Below, piece by piece: positions 8,662-16,364 of a DNA stretch of 64,000 nt. Source of the DNA: Udaeobacter sp963725505 (GTDB lineage: Bacteria; Verrucomicrobiota; Verrucomicrobiia; Chthoniobacterales; UBA10450); contig CAVRYN010000007.1 of NCBI GenBank assembly GCA_963725505.1, positions 62,001 through 126,000 of the forward strand. Reading direction: 5' to 3'. A program made the translations under genes and the position numbers. The notes below the pieces were generated by a model, which saw only the letters and a program-made list of their open reading frames with translations, did no database searches and was not told the origin of the DNA. Positions within the stretch are counted from its first letter, which is position 1. The number at the start of each line of letters is the position of its first letter.

Positions 8662-9165
8662 ATGCTCGCGAAGTCACTTATTCTTAGCTTCGTTGGTTCA
8701 TTGTTTGTAGCGGTCACCGTCTGGGCTGGCACGTCGGTTGAAGGGGTGGTGAAAGATTCCAGCGAGCGTCCAGTCAAAGGCGCCGACATCCGGATTGAAG
8801 CGAAAAATTTTTCCAAGGTCGTCAAGACCGATGGCAACGGCCATTACATTTGCGATGGCCTCGCAGTTGGCACTTATAAAGTCACTCTTCTTGTGAATGG
8901 ACAAGTCAAAGCATCGATCCTCGATGGCAAGACGCAGGCCGGCAAAGCCACTCAATTCAACTTCAAGCTGACCGGAAAAATGGCCTCGGCGAAAAAACGC
9001 ATACACATAGTTTGGGTTCCCCCCGACCTATCAACGCATATCGGTCGTTGGGTTGAGGTCGATGAGAACGGTAATGTCGTTAACAACACGGGATTTAGTA
9101 ACATCGAGACAACCCGTGGAACCGGGCAAAAGGTGGACGTCGTTCCGCGCACCGGGGCTCACTGA
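8662..9165 (+). CDS. secreted carboxypeptidase-regulatory-like domain protein, copy 2
   Basis: 167 residues, very similar to the upstream gene through the signal peptide and the domain (GVVKDSSERPVKGADIRIEAK, HYICDGLAVGTYKVTLL), diverging in the C-terminal tail. The spacer is only 14 bp, and the start (ATG CTC GCG AAG) aligns with an internal methionine of copy 1. This points to a recent local duplication. It is the last gene before the cassette array. Confidence 0.8.
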   Translation: MLAKSLILSFVGSLFVAVTVWAGTSVEGVVKDSSERPVKGADIRIEAKNFSKVVKTDGNGHYICDGLAVGTYKVTLLVNGQVKASILDGKTQAGKATQFNFKLTGKMASAKKRIHIVWVPPDLSTHIGRWVEVDENGNVVNNTGFSNIETTRGTGQKVDVVPRTGAH

Positions 9166-9213
9166 TTCTTTTTCTTTGTGTGCTTCCTCCGGACCTGATA
9201 GTCAATATTGGCT

Positions 9214-9423
9214 ATGAATCTTGTGAGCACACCGGACGGCCGCATCATAAATCTTGATCACCTCACATACGCAGAGCGCACTGGCGAGTACGTGGTCTTG
9301 CATTTCAGCGGTGCGGGCGAAGGCGGCTCAGGCCAAATCATCCGGATCAAGCAAGGCGAAGGCGCAAGGCGGGTCTGGGCGTATCTGGCCGACAAACGCA
9401 CCGCAAGGATCGAGTCGCTGTAG
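9214..9423 (+). CDS. small hypothetical protein
   Basis: 69 residues from ATG 9214 (MNLVSTPDGR). I prefer this to an upstream in-frame TTG because a duplicated copy of the region at 10350-10422 keeps this ATG. It has alternating hydrophobic strands and a YVVLHFSG segment; no motif recognised. Likely the first gene of the array. Confidence 0.55.
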   Translation: MNLVSTPDGRIINLDHLTYAERTGEYVVLHFSGAGEGGSGQIIRIKQGEGARRVWAYLADKRTARIESL

Positions 9424-9503
9424 CCTTGTGGGATTCTCTTGGTTCTGAATGTCGGTCTGATTGGAGTTGGTGAATCGGCACCAACACCGGGTGATTTCAG
9501 ATG

Positions 9504-9640
9504 ACATATACAAGTACTGATTTTATCGGGCACGGGTTTTGCCCCCGGAATCGCGGTTGACGTCTTGCAGTGTTTTCCGGCAAACTGCCTCTATGGCGGC
9601 AGAAATAAGATTGCAAGATGCAGTCTAATTCTAGTTAGGC
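9504..9640 (+). repeat. attC-like/TGACATATA repeat, copy 1
   Basis: Starts TGACATATACAAGTACTGAT (the 'CAAGTACTG' subtype), contains TTCCGGCAAACTGCC and a CTGCCTC/gcggcAG hairpin region, and ends TCTAATTCTAGTTAGGC, with an R'-type GTTAGGC at 9634-9640. The next gene begins 27 bp later. Confidence 0.85.
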
Positions 9641-9667
9641 GTTTCCCAGCACATCTTTCCATCTCAA

Positions 9668-10198
9668 ATGAACGAAAAAGTGCAATTAATTCGAACGATT
9701 AGTAATCGCCTGGCGCGCGCGTTGGTGATCCTCCTGTCGCTTTTCATTCCCGGTGCGCTCTATGCGTATTTGCACCCGGGAAGTGTCATCATCTCAACTC
9801 CATTGGTGGCATTCGTGTGTGGCGTCATCGGTGGCTTCGTAGGGCTCCAGCGCCGCCTGAAAATGATGTCTGATGACGACCTTCTGCTGATGGCAAACTC
9901 CTGGGTGTATGTGTGTCTCTCTCCGTTAGTGGGCGGCGTCCTTGCCGTGATCACCTATATTCTTTTCATCTCGGGGCTGTTGGCAGGCGACCTTTTTCCA
10001 AAGTTTGTCGCTGACCCTGACGTTGCCGTCCAGAAAACCAAGGGGTTGGCGGTGGTTTTTGCAATCCATGGTGAATATACTGATTACGCTAAAATGATTT
10101 TCTGGTGTTTTATCGCCGGTTTTTCCGAGCGGTTCGCCACCGACATCATAAGTCGCTTTGAATCCGAGGCCAAACCTGCCAGCAAACCAGACGCCTAA
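9668..10198 (+). CDS. cassette gene: hypothetical membrane protein
   Basis: 176 residues with hydrophobic spans near residues 17-35, 44-60, 80-105 and 140-155. The N-terminus is charged and the C-terminus polar (EAKPASKPDA). Function unknown. It sits between GTTAGGC (9634-9640) and GCCTAAC (10193-10199); its TAA stop lies inside that GCCTAAC box, the normal arrangement of an integron cassette gene. Confidence 0.75.
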   Translation: MNEKVQLIRTISNRLARALVILLSLFIPGALYAYLHPGSVIISTPLVAFVCGVIGGFVGLQRRLKMMSDDDLLLMANSWVYVCLSPLVGGVLAVITYILFISGLLAGDLFPKFVADPDVAVQKTKGLAVVFAIHGEYTDYAKMIFWCFIAGFSERFATDIISRFESEAKPASKPDA

Positions 10199-10199
10199 C

Positions 10200-10422
10200 C
10201 AGCGTAGTCCGGCAAAAGCTCAAGTGGAGCGAGAGTAGCGTCTGAGCGGCGCAGTCGCACACAACGCACACTTTGTTCCATTGGAGCAGGCAACTCTGTT
10301 CCGTGCAATTTCAGGCACAAGAGATGGATATGTTAAAAGCGTGAGCCATCTTTTTCTTTGTGTGTTTATTCGAGACCTGATAGTCAATTGACCATGAATC
10401 TTGTGAGCACACCGGACGGCCG
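10200..10422 (+). other. patchwork of duplicated flanking fragments
   Basis: Bases 10201-10250 copy the nadK 3' end (7906-7955) with about three mismatches. Bases 10350-10422 copy 9169-9242, the upstream region and first codons of the small gene at 9214. The 100 bp between are unassigned. The first fragment begins immediately after the GCCTAACC box, replacing the expected L'' arm. Confidence 0.75.
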
Positions 10423-10426
10423 ATGA
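10394..10426 (+). other. 10-codon leader-like ORF overlapping the VOC start
   Basis: The truncated copy of the 9214 gene start reads MNLVSTPDGR then TGA. The TGA overlaps the ATG of the following VOC gene as ATGA, which could allow translational coupling. This may be only a by-product of the duplication. Confidence 0.4.
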
Positions 10427-10899
10427 AGAGAGACGTGACCAGCAAAAAGCGACTGAACCATGAGCCGCCGGCCGTGACAGCGAAGCTCGGATGGCGGTAC
10501 CACCACATCGGGATTCCACACACGCAGCCTCGTGCTCGGGAGCATCATGTCGCGCACCTCGGGGTTCACGTCGCCGGTTTTGAGACCAGTCCCTACGGGA
10601 TCGAGTGGATCCGGTTCGAACCGCATTGTCGCGTGCCCGAGATCGTCAGAATCGTTCCGCATATCGCCTTTGCCGTCGACGATTTGGACGAAGCCATAAA
10701 AGGTCGGGAGATTTTGATCGCACCGACCGAGCCATCGGTTGGAGTTCGTGTTGCGTTCATACTTGACGATGGAGCACCGGTTGAGCTGCTACAGTTTTAC
10801 ACGGCCAAGGCGGTCCGCCCAAAGACAAGGCGCGCTGCCGAACAACGCGCTGCACCTGACGACGGCGCGCGCGCAAAAGGCATGCGCCGTCGCAGGTGA
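10423..10899 (+). CDS. cassette gene: VOC (glyoxalase/dioxygenase-like) protein
   Basis: 158 residues. A single VOC-type domain is seen: WRYHHIGIPH at the start, PYGIEWIRFEP, HIAFAVDDLDEAI and VELLQFYT. VOC proteins use paired beta-alpha-beta-beta-beta units and often bind a metal; substrate unknown. The last 20 or so residues (AAEQRAAPDDGARAKGMRRRR) are encoded by the attC site itself and are probably not functional. A copy of the 3' end of this gene and the beginning of its attC lies at about 27375-27447. Confidence 0.75.
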   Translation: MKRDVTSKKRLNHEPPAVTAKLGWRYHHIGIPHTQPRAREHHVAHLGVHVAGFETSPYGIEWIRFEPHCRVPEIVRIVPHIAFAVDDLDEAIKGREILIAPTEPSVGVRVAFILDDGAPVELLQFYTAKAVRPKTRRAAEQRAAPDDGARAKGMRRRR

Positions 10900-10914
10900 G
10901 CGCGAGCGTTAGGG
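10837..10914 (+). other. attC recombination site, short type
   Basis: GCCGAAC (R'') at 10837 and GTTAGGG (R') at 10908 bound a 78-bp imperfect inverted repeat: GCACCTGACGACGGCGC pairs with GCGCCGTCGCAGGTGAGC. This has the length and folding of a classic integron attC, with the next gene starting 7 bp after it. Confidence 0.85.
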
Positions 10915-10920
10915 CTGCGT

Positions 10921-11388
10921 ATGAAGCTACTCTTGGCCGTATTAGCGCTAATCAGCGCGGGCCCAGTTGCCGCTGATTGCCCGAAGGCTGCAGATTGGGC
11001 CCGCGCCTTCTACTCCGAGCACTATTCCTTTTATGCCGACCCATCAGATCGTGTCTTGCAGCTCACCACGCCAGAGTTTGGAGCGTTGCTTAAGAGGGAA
11101 TGGGAATATTCGAATGGAGAGATCGGGCATCTGGATTACGACCCCTGGCTTGGAGGCCAGGACGGAAAAATTGGCAAGCCGGTTCGCTTCTCCGTCGAAA
11201 CGGAGTCGCCTGATACGGCAATTGTGTCCATGTCATATCCGTTCGTGCTTGACTCCAAGCACCCGCCCGAACGGCACACGGTGCACTTGGTATTGCGCAA
11301 GCGAGAACACGAGTGCTGGCAGCTTCAAGATTTCATCACTCCGCGCGGCGACTCGCTGTCATATGTGTACTCACTTCCACAGCCCTAA
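10921..11388 (+). CDS. cassette gene: secreted hypothetical protein
   Basis: 155 residues. Signal peptide 1-18 (LLLAVLALISAGPVAA), then a compact domain with two cysteines, WARAFYSEHYSFY near the N-terminus and HLVLRKREHECWQLQDF near the end. The shape recalls DUF3828-type periplasmic proteins, but I cannot confirm that. Its stop is followed within 4 bp by a CCCTAAC R'' box. Confidence 0.7.
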   Translation: MKLLLAVLALISAGPVAADCPKAADWARAFYSEHYSFYADPSDRVLQLTTPEFGALLKREWEYSNGEIGHLDYDPWLGGQDGKIGKPVRFSVETESPDTAIVSMSYPFVLDSKHPPERHTVHLVLRKREHECWQLQDFITPRGDSLSYVYSLPQP

Positions 11389-11392
11389 CCAA

Positions 11393-11608
11393 TCGCTCCA
11401 GCCGACGGTGATTCCATCTGACATATAGTTTTTTACAGAAATTTTTAGAGGCCCCGTTTGCGCCGGAATGGCGGTTGACGCTGCAGTGTTTTCCGGCAAA
11501 CTGCCTGATGGAGGCAAAAATAGATTGCTGGTTGGCGTCTAATTCTAACTTCAGAGAGCTTGCCGCCCTCGTCTCCGCCAGCGGTGGCTCAGCTCTTTTT
11601 CATTAGGT
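11393..11608 (+). other. attC-like site with TGACATATA element inside
   Basis: CCCTAACC with CGCTCCAGCCGACGG forms the left arm (11393-11415). GCCAGCGGTGGCTCAGC followed by ATTAGGT forms the right arm, ending at 11608. Between them lies a full TGACATATAG...TCTAATTCTA element (11419 to about 11551). The same arms occur at 14957-15080 without the element, so this looks like an occupied site. Confidence 0.75.
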
Positions 11609-11630
11609 CTATGCGTCTCCACCATCCAAA

Positions 11631-13742
11631 ATGAAAAACAACTATCTTCACACAGGAAATACGACGAAGAAATCATCGGCGCGAGCGAGGCCCGTCTTTC
11701 GCGCCTTCGGCGTAGTCGCGGCAGTCACTCTGGCCGGTGTCGCTTTGCATGTCGCTTTGGCGGCTGGCCCCGAGCACTTGAGTGCCCGAAGCAGCAAATC
11801 GCAGATTGTTGCGGAGAATCCTGACGCTTCAAACAATCACGGTATCGCGATGAGAAGCGGCAAGAATCCAATAGCCGAGAAGTACAACACGCTGGTAATG
11901 CGCGTCTACTTCCGCGACCGCGCCGAGCGCGACCGGCTGGCCCAGGAACTCAACGCCGAAGAAGTGCCCACAACCGGGGGCTATCTGACCGTAATCGGCG
12001 ACCGCGACCTCTACTACAACCTGACGGCCAGAGGGCTGCGTGTGGAGATAGACGAGGATAACAGCCGCAACCTCAGCGATCCGCAAATCATGCGCGACAC
12101 TTTCTACGGCGGCTACAAGTCGGTGGAAGAAATATACGCCTTCCTCGACCAGAAGGTGGCTCAGTTTCCCAATCTGGTCGAGAAGATCGACATCGGCGAC
12201 TCCTGGTGTAAGTCCAATCCAGGCGCGTGCGTCCTGCCCAGCCCCTGGAACGGCTACGACTTATTTGTGCTACATATTACCAACCGCAGTATACCGGGCC
12301 CGAAACCGGTCTTCTGGGCGGACGGCGACATACACGCCCGCGAGATCGCTACGCCAGAAGTCGTGATGCGCATGATTGACTACCTGCTCAATAACTACGA
12401 TACCAATGCCGACGTTCGCTGGCTCGTCGACTATCACGACATCTGGCTTATGCCCGAAGTCAACCCCGACGGCCACCACATCGTCGAGGCGGGAGGCGGC
12501 GGCAACAGCCCGTACTACTACCGCAAGAACGGCGACAACGTCGGAGGCGGCGGGTGCTCCTGGCCTCCCACAGCATCTGACCACTTCGGCATAGACAACA
12601 ACCGCAACTTCCCCTTCAAGTGGGGCTGCTGCGGCGGCTCGAGCGGTCTTGTGTGCGACCAGACCTATCGAGGGACGTCGGCGGGATCGGAGCCGGAGGA
12701 CATGGCTATCGTCAACAAGATTCGTACCCTCGTGCCCGACCAGCGCGGCCCCGGCGACACCGACCCGGCGCCTATCACTGCCACAGGCGTTTACCAGAAC
12801 ATCCACACAAATGCGCGAGTCAACCTCTTTACGTGGGGCTGGACTACCACGCAGATGCCTAACTTCGCTGAGACGAACAACATCGCCGCGCACATGGCCG
12901 CGCCGAACGCGGGCGGTAACGGTTACCCCTATGGCTCGATCATCGAAGAGTTGTATCCGGTAGATGGAGGCTCGATTGACTGGGCATACGGTGAGCTGGG
13001 CATAGCGGCCTTCTCCACCGAGTTGGGCGGCCAGGACTTCCTCCCCTCCTACTCGTGCATAGATAATCCAGGTTGCGGCTCGTCACAGGGACTCTGGCCG
13101 GAAAACCGCGGGATGCTTCTCTACCTGGCAAAGATAGCGCGCACGCCTTATCTGACTTCGCACGGACCAGATGCCAACACCGTTGTCACCAACCCGGCAT
13201 CAGTGCCGCAAGGCGTGCCATCACAGCTGACCGCCAGCATTAACTTCGCCTGGTCAAACAACGCATTCAGCCAGAACGTGGGCGCAGCAGAATATTACAT
13301 TGACACGCCTCCCTGGGCTGGCGGCACGGCCATCCCAATGAACGGCACGTTTAATTCGCCTACCGTGGCCGTCAACGCAACCATAAACACTGCCAGCCTG
13401 TCGGTGGGCCGCCACGTTATCTTCGTGCGCGGACGCGGCGTGAGCGACTTCCAGGGCTTCCAGACATGGGGGCCGATCAGTGCGGCGTTCCTGGATGTGA
13501 CTGAAGGTCCAACACCAACCCCAAGTGTAACTCCGACTCCAACTCCTACAGCAACGGCAACAGCGACTGTAACGCCAACCGCGACACCGACGGCAACAGC
13601 AACAGCTACAGCGACGGCAACGGTTACATCCACGCCAACTCCTACACCGACTCCGATCACTACGGTGACACCCAGGCCGACGCCTACGCCGAGAGGTAAT
13701 AGCAGCCCAAGGCCGCATCCCACTCCGCCACCGCGCCCATGA
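11631..13742 (+). CDS. cassette gene: secreted M14 zinc carboxypeptidase with Thr/Pro-rich tail
   Basis: 703 residues. Basic n-region and hydrophobic segment near 27-45 for export. The peptidase M14 domain has the zinc ligands in DIHAREIATPE (HxxE) and a later histidine (YQNIHTNAR), the substrate-binding arginine in NNRNFPF, and the catalytic glutamate in FSTELGG. It trims C-terminal residues from peptides outside the cytoplasm. A beta-rich domain (about 530-620) precedes a long TPTP/TATA low-complexity stretch and ends RPHPTPPPRP. That ending is shared with the unrelated secreted protein at 23130-25520. It is large for a cassette gene. Confidence 0.85.
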   Translation: MKNNYLHTGNTTKKSSARARPVFRAFGVVAAVTLAGVALHVALAAGPEHLSARSSKSQIVAENPDASNNHGIAMRSGKNPIAEKYNTLVMRVYFRDRAERDRLAQELNAEEVPTTGGYLTVIGDRDLYYNLTARGLRVEIDEDNSRNLSDPQIMRDTFYGGYKSVEEIYAFLDQKVAQFPNLVEKIDIGDSWCKSNPGACVLPSPWNGYDLFVLHITNRSIPGPKPVFWADGDIHAREIATPEVVMRMIDYLLNNYDTNADVRWLVDYHDIWLMPEVNPDGHHIVEAGGGGNSPYYYRKNGDNVGGGGCSWPPTASDHFGIDNNRNFPFKWGCCGGSSGLVCDQTYRGTSAGSEPEDMAIVNKIRTLVPDQRGPGDTDPAPITATGVYQNIHTNARVNLFTWGWTTTQMPNFAETNNIAAHMAAPNAGGNGYPYGSIIEELYPVDGGSIDWAYGELGIAAFSTELGGQDFLPSYSCIDNPGCGSSQGLWPENRGMLLYLAKIARTPYLTSHGPDANTVVTNPASVPQGVPSQLTASINFAWSNNAFSQNVGAAEYYIDTPPWAGGTAIPMNGTFNSPTVAVNATINTASLSVGRHVIFVRGRGVSDFQGFQTWGPISAAFLDVTEGPTPTPSVTPTPTPTATATATVTPTATPTATATATATATVTSTPTPTPTPITTVTPRPTPTPRGNSSPRPHPTPPPRP

Positions 13743-13750
13743 CTTTTATA

Positions 13751-13914
13751 TGACATATAGTTTTTTACGGAATTTTGGGCAGAGGATTTTGGCTGGTGTA
13801 CGCTTGAGATTGCGTCATTCCGCTTTTGTCGGAGCGTTTCCAGGTGAGGGAGCGAATTAGACAAAATAATTCCGTAAAATATTACTGGAAAATTTCATCC
13901 ATTTCTCGTTAGGC
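13751..13914 (+). repeat. TGACATATA repeat, variant middle, with R' GTTAGGC
   Basis: Starts TGACATATAGTTTTTTACGG. The middle differs from most copies (TTCCGCTTTTGTCGGAG, CAGGTGA, AATAATTCCG) but resembles the copy at 26319-26457. Ends TCTCGTTAGGC (R' 13908-13914). Confidence 0.8.
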
Positions 13915-13943
13915 CTCATGCCTGCCGCGGAAAACTTCAAGTT

Positions 13944-14360
13944 ATGCTATCGAGCATCAATACTATCGCAGATGTTGAAACACTCTACGCACGTCTAGGC
14001 GAACGCGACTACGAAGCAGTGATGTCGTATTTGGCTGACGACATTGTCTGGATCGTGGCTGACAATTCGCCGTTGGCGGACCGCAGCCCTTATAACGGGA
14101 TAGGTGAGGTGCGCTCAGGCGTTTTCGAACGCCTAACGGCGGGTTTCGACAAACTCGTCTTTGACGCGGACGAAATCTTTGAGTGCAACGGCGGCGAGAG
14201 AGTCGTGGCTCTCGGCTACTATTACTTCAGGTTTCACGGGCAAGCTGAAGAACGCAAAGCACAGGTCGCCCATGTATGGACGATCCGCGACGGTCGGGCC
14301 GTTAAGTTCCAGCAATACCTCGATACGCTCCGGGTCGCAAGAGACGCGGGAGCGCTCTAA
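13944..14360 (+). CDS. cassette gene: SnoaL-like/NTF2-fold protein
   Basis: 138 residues. Features of the SnoaL-like polyketide cyclase/NTF2 fold: VETLYARLGERDYEAVMSYLADDIVW at the start, a central FERLTAGFDKL helix and the closing strand VWTIRDGRAVKFQQYLDT. Members are small cone-shaped enzymes or binding proteins. Substrate unknown. It lies between two repeat copies. Confidence 0.8.
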   Translation: MLSSINTIADVETLYARLGERDYEAVMSYLADDIVWIVADNSPLADRSPYNGIGEVRSGVFERLTAGFDKLVFDADEIFECNGGERVVALGYYYFRFHGQAEERKAQVAHVWTIRDGRAVKFQQYLDTLRVARDAGAL

Positions 14361-14383
14361 GGCTCCGGGCCCTCGATTTTGGC

Positions 14384-14521
14384 TGACATATAGTTTTTTA
14401 CGGAAATTTTTGGGCGCGGATTTTGCCCCGAATCGCGGTTGACGTCCTGCAGTGTTTTCCGGCAAACTGCCTCTATGGAGGCAGAAATAGATTGCTCGTT
14501 GCAGTCTAATTCTAGTTAGAT
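14384..14521 (+). repeat. TGACATATA repeat with R' GTTAGAT
   Basis: Full-length typical copy: TGACATATAGTTTTTTACGG, TGCAGTGTTTTCCGGCAAAC, CTGCCTCTATGGAGGCAG hairpin, TCTAATTCTAGTTAGAT. The next ORF's ATG overlaps the end (14520). Confidence 0.85.
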
Positions 14522-15002
14522 GCTGAAGCCCACCCGCATGACATTATCTTGGCAGCGGCTTATAGGGATTGCTTCGGGCACCTTTGGTGCAGCCCTTGCA
14601 GTTGCAACCGCGGCCTGGCTTTCGGTTTCCGGTTCGCTTCGAGCGCAGACGCCCCCGCAGCTCATGGTTTCGGTTTGCGGCTGCGTGTTTCTATTTCTCG
14701 CATTTCCGCTTTACAAGGGGCGCGAGTGGGCACGCAGGGCTCTTCTTCTTGCGACTTACTGTATCCTCGCCGCTCTCGCGATCTTCCTTTCTTCCACCGT
14801 ATTTCAGCAGTGGCGATCGTCTCCCGCATCAGTTTGTCCAAGTCTCCAGTTCTTAATCGGCGGGTGCGCGATTATATCCTTTCTCACACCACCTGCTTTC
14901 TTTTTGGCGGTGCTTCATCACGCTGACGTCAGGCGCGCATTTCAGGAAAAAGACCCATCTAATCAGGCGCTCCAGCCAACCACTGGCCGTTCCGATGTTT
15001 AG
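14520..15002 (+). CDS. cassette gene: hypothetical membrane protein
   Basis: 160 residues with four hydrophobic segments (about 15-35, 46-62, 78-95, 115-135). The ATG at 14520 overlaps the repeat end; ATG 14538 is an alternative start. The tail NQALQPTTGRSDV is encoded by the attC left arm. Similar NQALQPT-type tails are, as I recall, frequent on environmental hypothetical proteins. Function unknown. Confidence 0.65.
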   Translation: MLKPTRMTLSWQRLIGIASGTFGAALAVATAAWLSVSGSLRAQTPPQLMVSVCGCVFLFLAFPLYKGREWARRALLLATYCILAALAIFLSSTVFQQWRSSPASVCPSLQFLIGGCAIISFLTPPAFFLAVLHHADVRRAFQEKDPSNQALQPTTGRSDV

Positions 15003-15080
15003 CTTTCTGATGAATTCAACATTCAATTCAGTGGCAAAGCTCGCTCCCGCCAGCGGTGGCTGAGCTTGTTCTCGTTAGGC
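14957..15080 (+). other. attC-like site without TGACATATA element
   Basis: ATCTAAT (R''-like) is followed by GCTCCAGCCAACCACTGGC; the right arm is GCCAGCGGTGGCTGAGC, ending in GTTAGGC at 15074-15080. The arms form a long imperfect inverted repeat with unpaired bases, as in attC. Length 124 bp. The next gene starts 2 bp downstream. Confidence 0.8.
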
Positions 15081-15082
15081 CA

Positions 15083-15547
15083 ATGATGCCCTCAGACCCA
15101 ACGTACGACGAACAAAAAGCAGACACGTCATCTGTTGGAACGGGAATCGTAATGTTGGGCAGCGTGCTTATAGGTCTACTTCTGCTCACGATGGTGGTCG
15201 CATTTATTATGACGGTCTATCAGGCTCCTCATCTCAGCAGGCTGCGAGATGCTAATGTGCTAGTCCAGCTTTTCGCAAACTTGGTCGTGGCGTTTTACGC
15301 CTTTCCCGCATTCAGTCGAACGAAAAGGCGGGCATTCCTCGCGCTTGGCTTCGCCGCATTAACCTTTGCGTATACCGCGATTTTCAATGTGCTTGCGTCG
15401 GAAGCACTAGCGCAAACTTCACGGTTTCTGGCACAGTGGTACTATGCAGCAATCCATGCTTCCAATATTGTCGCATTACTTCTGTACGCTTATGGCATTG
15501 TATCGTTAGCACGATCAACCAAAACCTCTGATCACAGGTCGGCCTAA
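15083..15547 (+). CDS. cassette gene: four-TM membrane protein, paralogue A
   Basis: 154 residues from ATG 15083, chosen by alignment with the paralogue at 22144. Four hydrophobic segments; conserved between the pair are MTVY...P.L.RLRDA.VLVQLF, VV..YAFPAF.RTK and QWYYA.IHA. Unknown function. The stop codon TAA lies inside the R'' box GCCTAAC (15542-15548). Having two diverged copies of the same family in one array suggests recurrent capture or duplication of a cassette. Confidence 0.75.
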   Translation: MMPSDPTYDEQKADTSSVGTGIVMLGSVLIGLLLLTMVVAFIMTVYQAPHLSRLRDANVLVQLFANLVVAFYAFPAFSRTKRRAFLALGFAALTFAYTAIFNVLASEALAQTSRFLAQWYYAAIHASNIVALLLYAYGIVSLARSTKTSDHRSA

Positions 15548-15720
15548 CCAGTCGATGAGCCAATGGCCCCCCGGATTTCGTCTGACATATAGTTTTTTAC
15601 GAAAATTTTAGGGGAGGGGTTTTGCGCTGGAATCGCGGTTGACCTCTTGTAGTGTTTTCCGACACACTGCCTGTATGGAGGCAGAAATGGATCGACAGTT
15701 TGCAGTCTAATTCTAGTTCG
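15542..15720 (+). repeat. attC-like left arm + TGACATATA repeat
   Basis: GCCTAACCAGTCGATGAGCC forms R''-L''; TGACATATAG starts at 15583; the end reads TCTAATTCTAGTTCGGG, a degenerate R'. About 175 bp in all. Confidence 0.8.
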
Positions 15721-15740
15721 GGAAACCAGAGCGGCTGGCC

Positions 15741-16205
15741 ATGACATGCCAAGTGCAACAACTCTCGGAGTGCCTGCAGCACCTGGAAGCAGTTGGGAAC
15801 TGGATCTTCCATCAGTGGTGGAGTCGGCGCTGTGACTCGGCTGAAGTTGTGTTCGCCTGGCTGCGCACCCACACGCAAAAGGACAAGGTTCCGTATACAG
15901 TAGTTGCACTTGTCGGAGGGATTCCTGTGGGTAGCTGCTCCGTCATCCAGAACGACTGTGTGCACCGACCGCAGTATTCACCATGGGTAGCCGCGGTGTT
16001 TGTTAAACCGGAGATGCGCCATCGTGGCATCGCTTCGGCCATGCTCCAGGAGGCGGCAGCCATCGCCAGAAGGGCTGATGTGAAAGGCTTGTATATCGAT
16101 TGCCTCGGCGCAACCGCGCCGGTTTACGAAAAGAACGGCTGGAAGGTCTACGAGCGGGAAGTTGGGGACAAAGACTCGATCGTAATGCTTCGTCCGATAA
16201 AATAA
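15741..16205 (+). CDS. cassette gene: GNAT family N-acetyltransferase
   Basis: 154 residues. The GNAT core is clear: VGSCSVIQNDC, WVAAVFVKPEMRHRGIASAML (acetyl-CoA binding R/Q-x-x-G-x-A loop) and YEKNGWKVYER near the end. It transfers an acetyl group from acetyl-CoA to an amine; substrate unknown. GNATs are among the most common integron cassette products. Confidence 0.85.
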   Translation: MTCQVQQLSECLQHLEAVGNWIFHQWWSRRCDSAEVVFAWLRTHTQKDKVPYTVVALVGGIPVGSCSVIQNDCVHRPQYSPWVAAVFVKPEMRHRGIASAMLQEAAAIARRADVKGLYIDCLGATAPVYEKNGWKVYEREVGDKDSIVMLRPIK

Positions 16206-16212
16206 TTTTATA

Positions 16213-16351
16213 TGACATATACAAGTACTGATTTTGTCGGGGAGGGGATTTTGACCCCGCAATCGGGGTTGACGCTCTGCCGTGTTTTCCGGCAAACTGC
16301 CTCTATGGAGGCAGAAATAGATTGCAGGTTGCAGTCTAATTCTAGTTAGAC
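16213..16351 (+). repeat. TGACATATA repeat ('CAAGTACTG' subtype) with R' GTTAGAC
   Basis: Begins TGACATATACAAGTACTGAT, same subtype as 9504 and 22701; ends GTCTAATTCTAGTTAGAC with R' at 16345-16351. Confidence 0.85.
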
Positions 16352-16364
16352 CACATCACACACC

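Noticed and set aside
12270..12893. 207-codon minus-strand frame
   Set aside because: Antisense shadow of the M14 peptidase gene; composition (Val/Ala/Arg-rich) is that of a reversed GC-rich coding strand.
13254..13864. Cys/Arg-rich and Val/Gly-rich minus frames
   Set aside because: Antisense readings of the Thr/Pro-coding repeats at the end of the peptidase gene.
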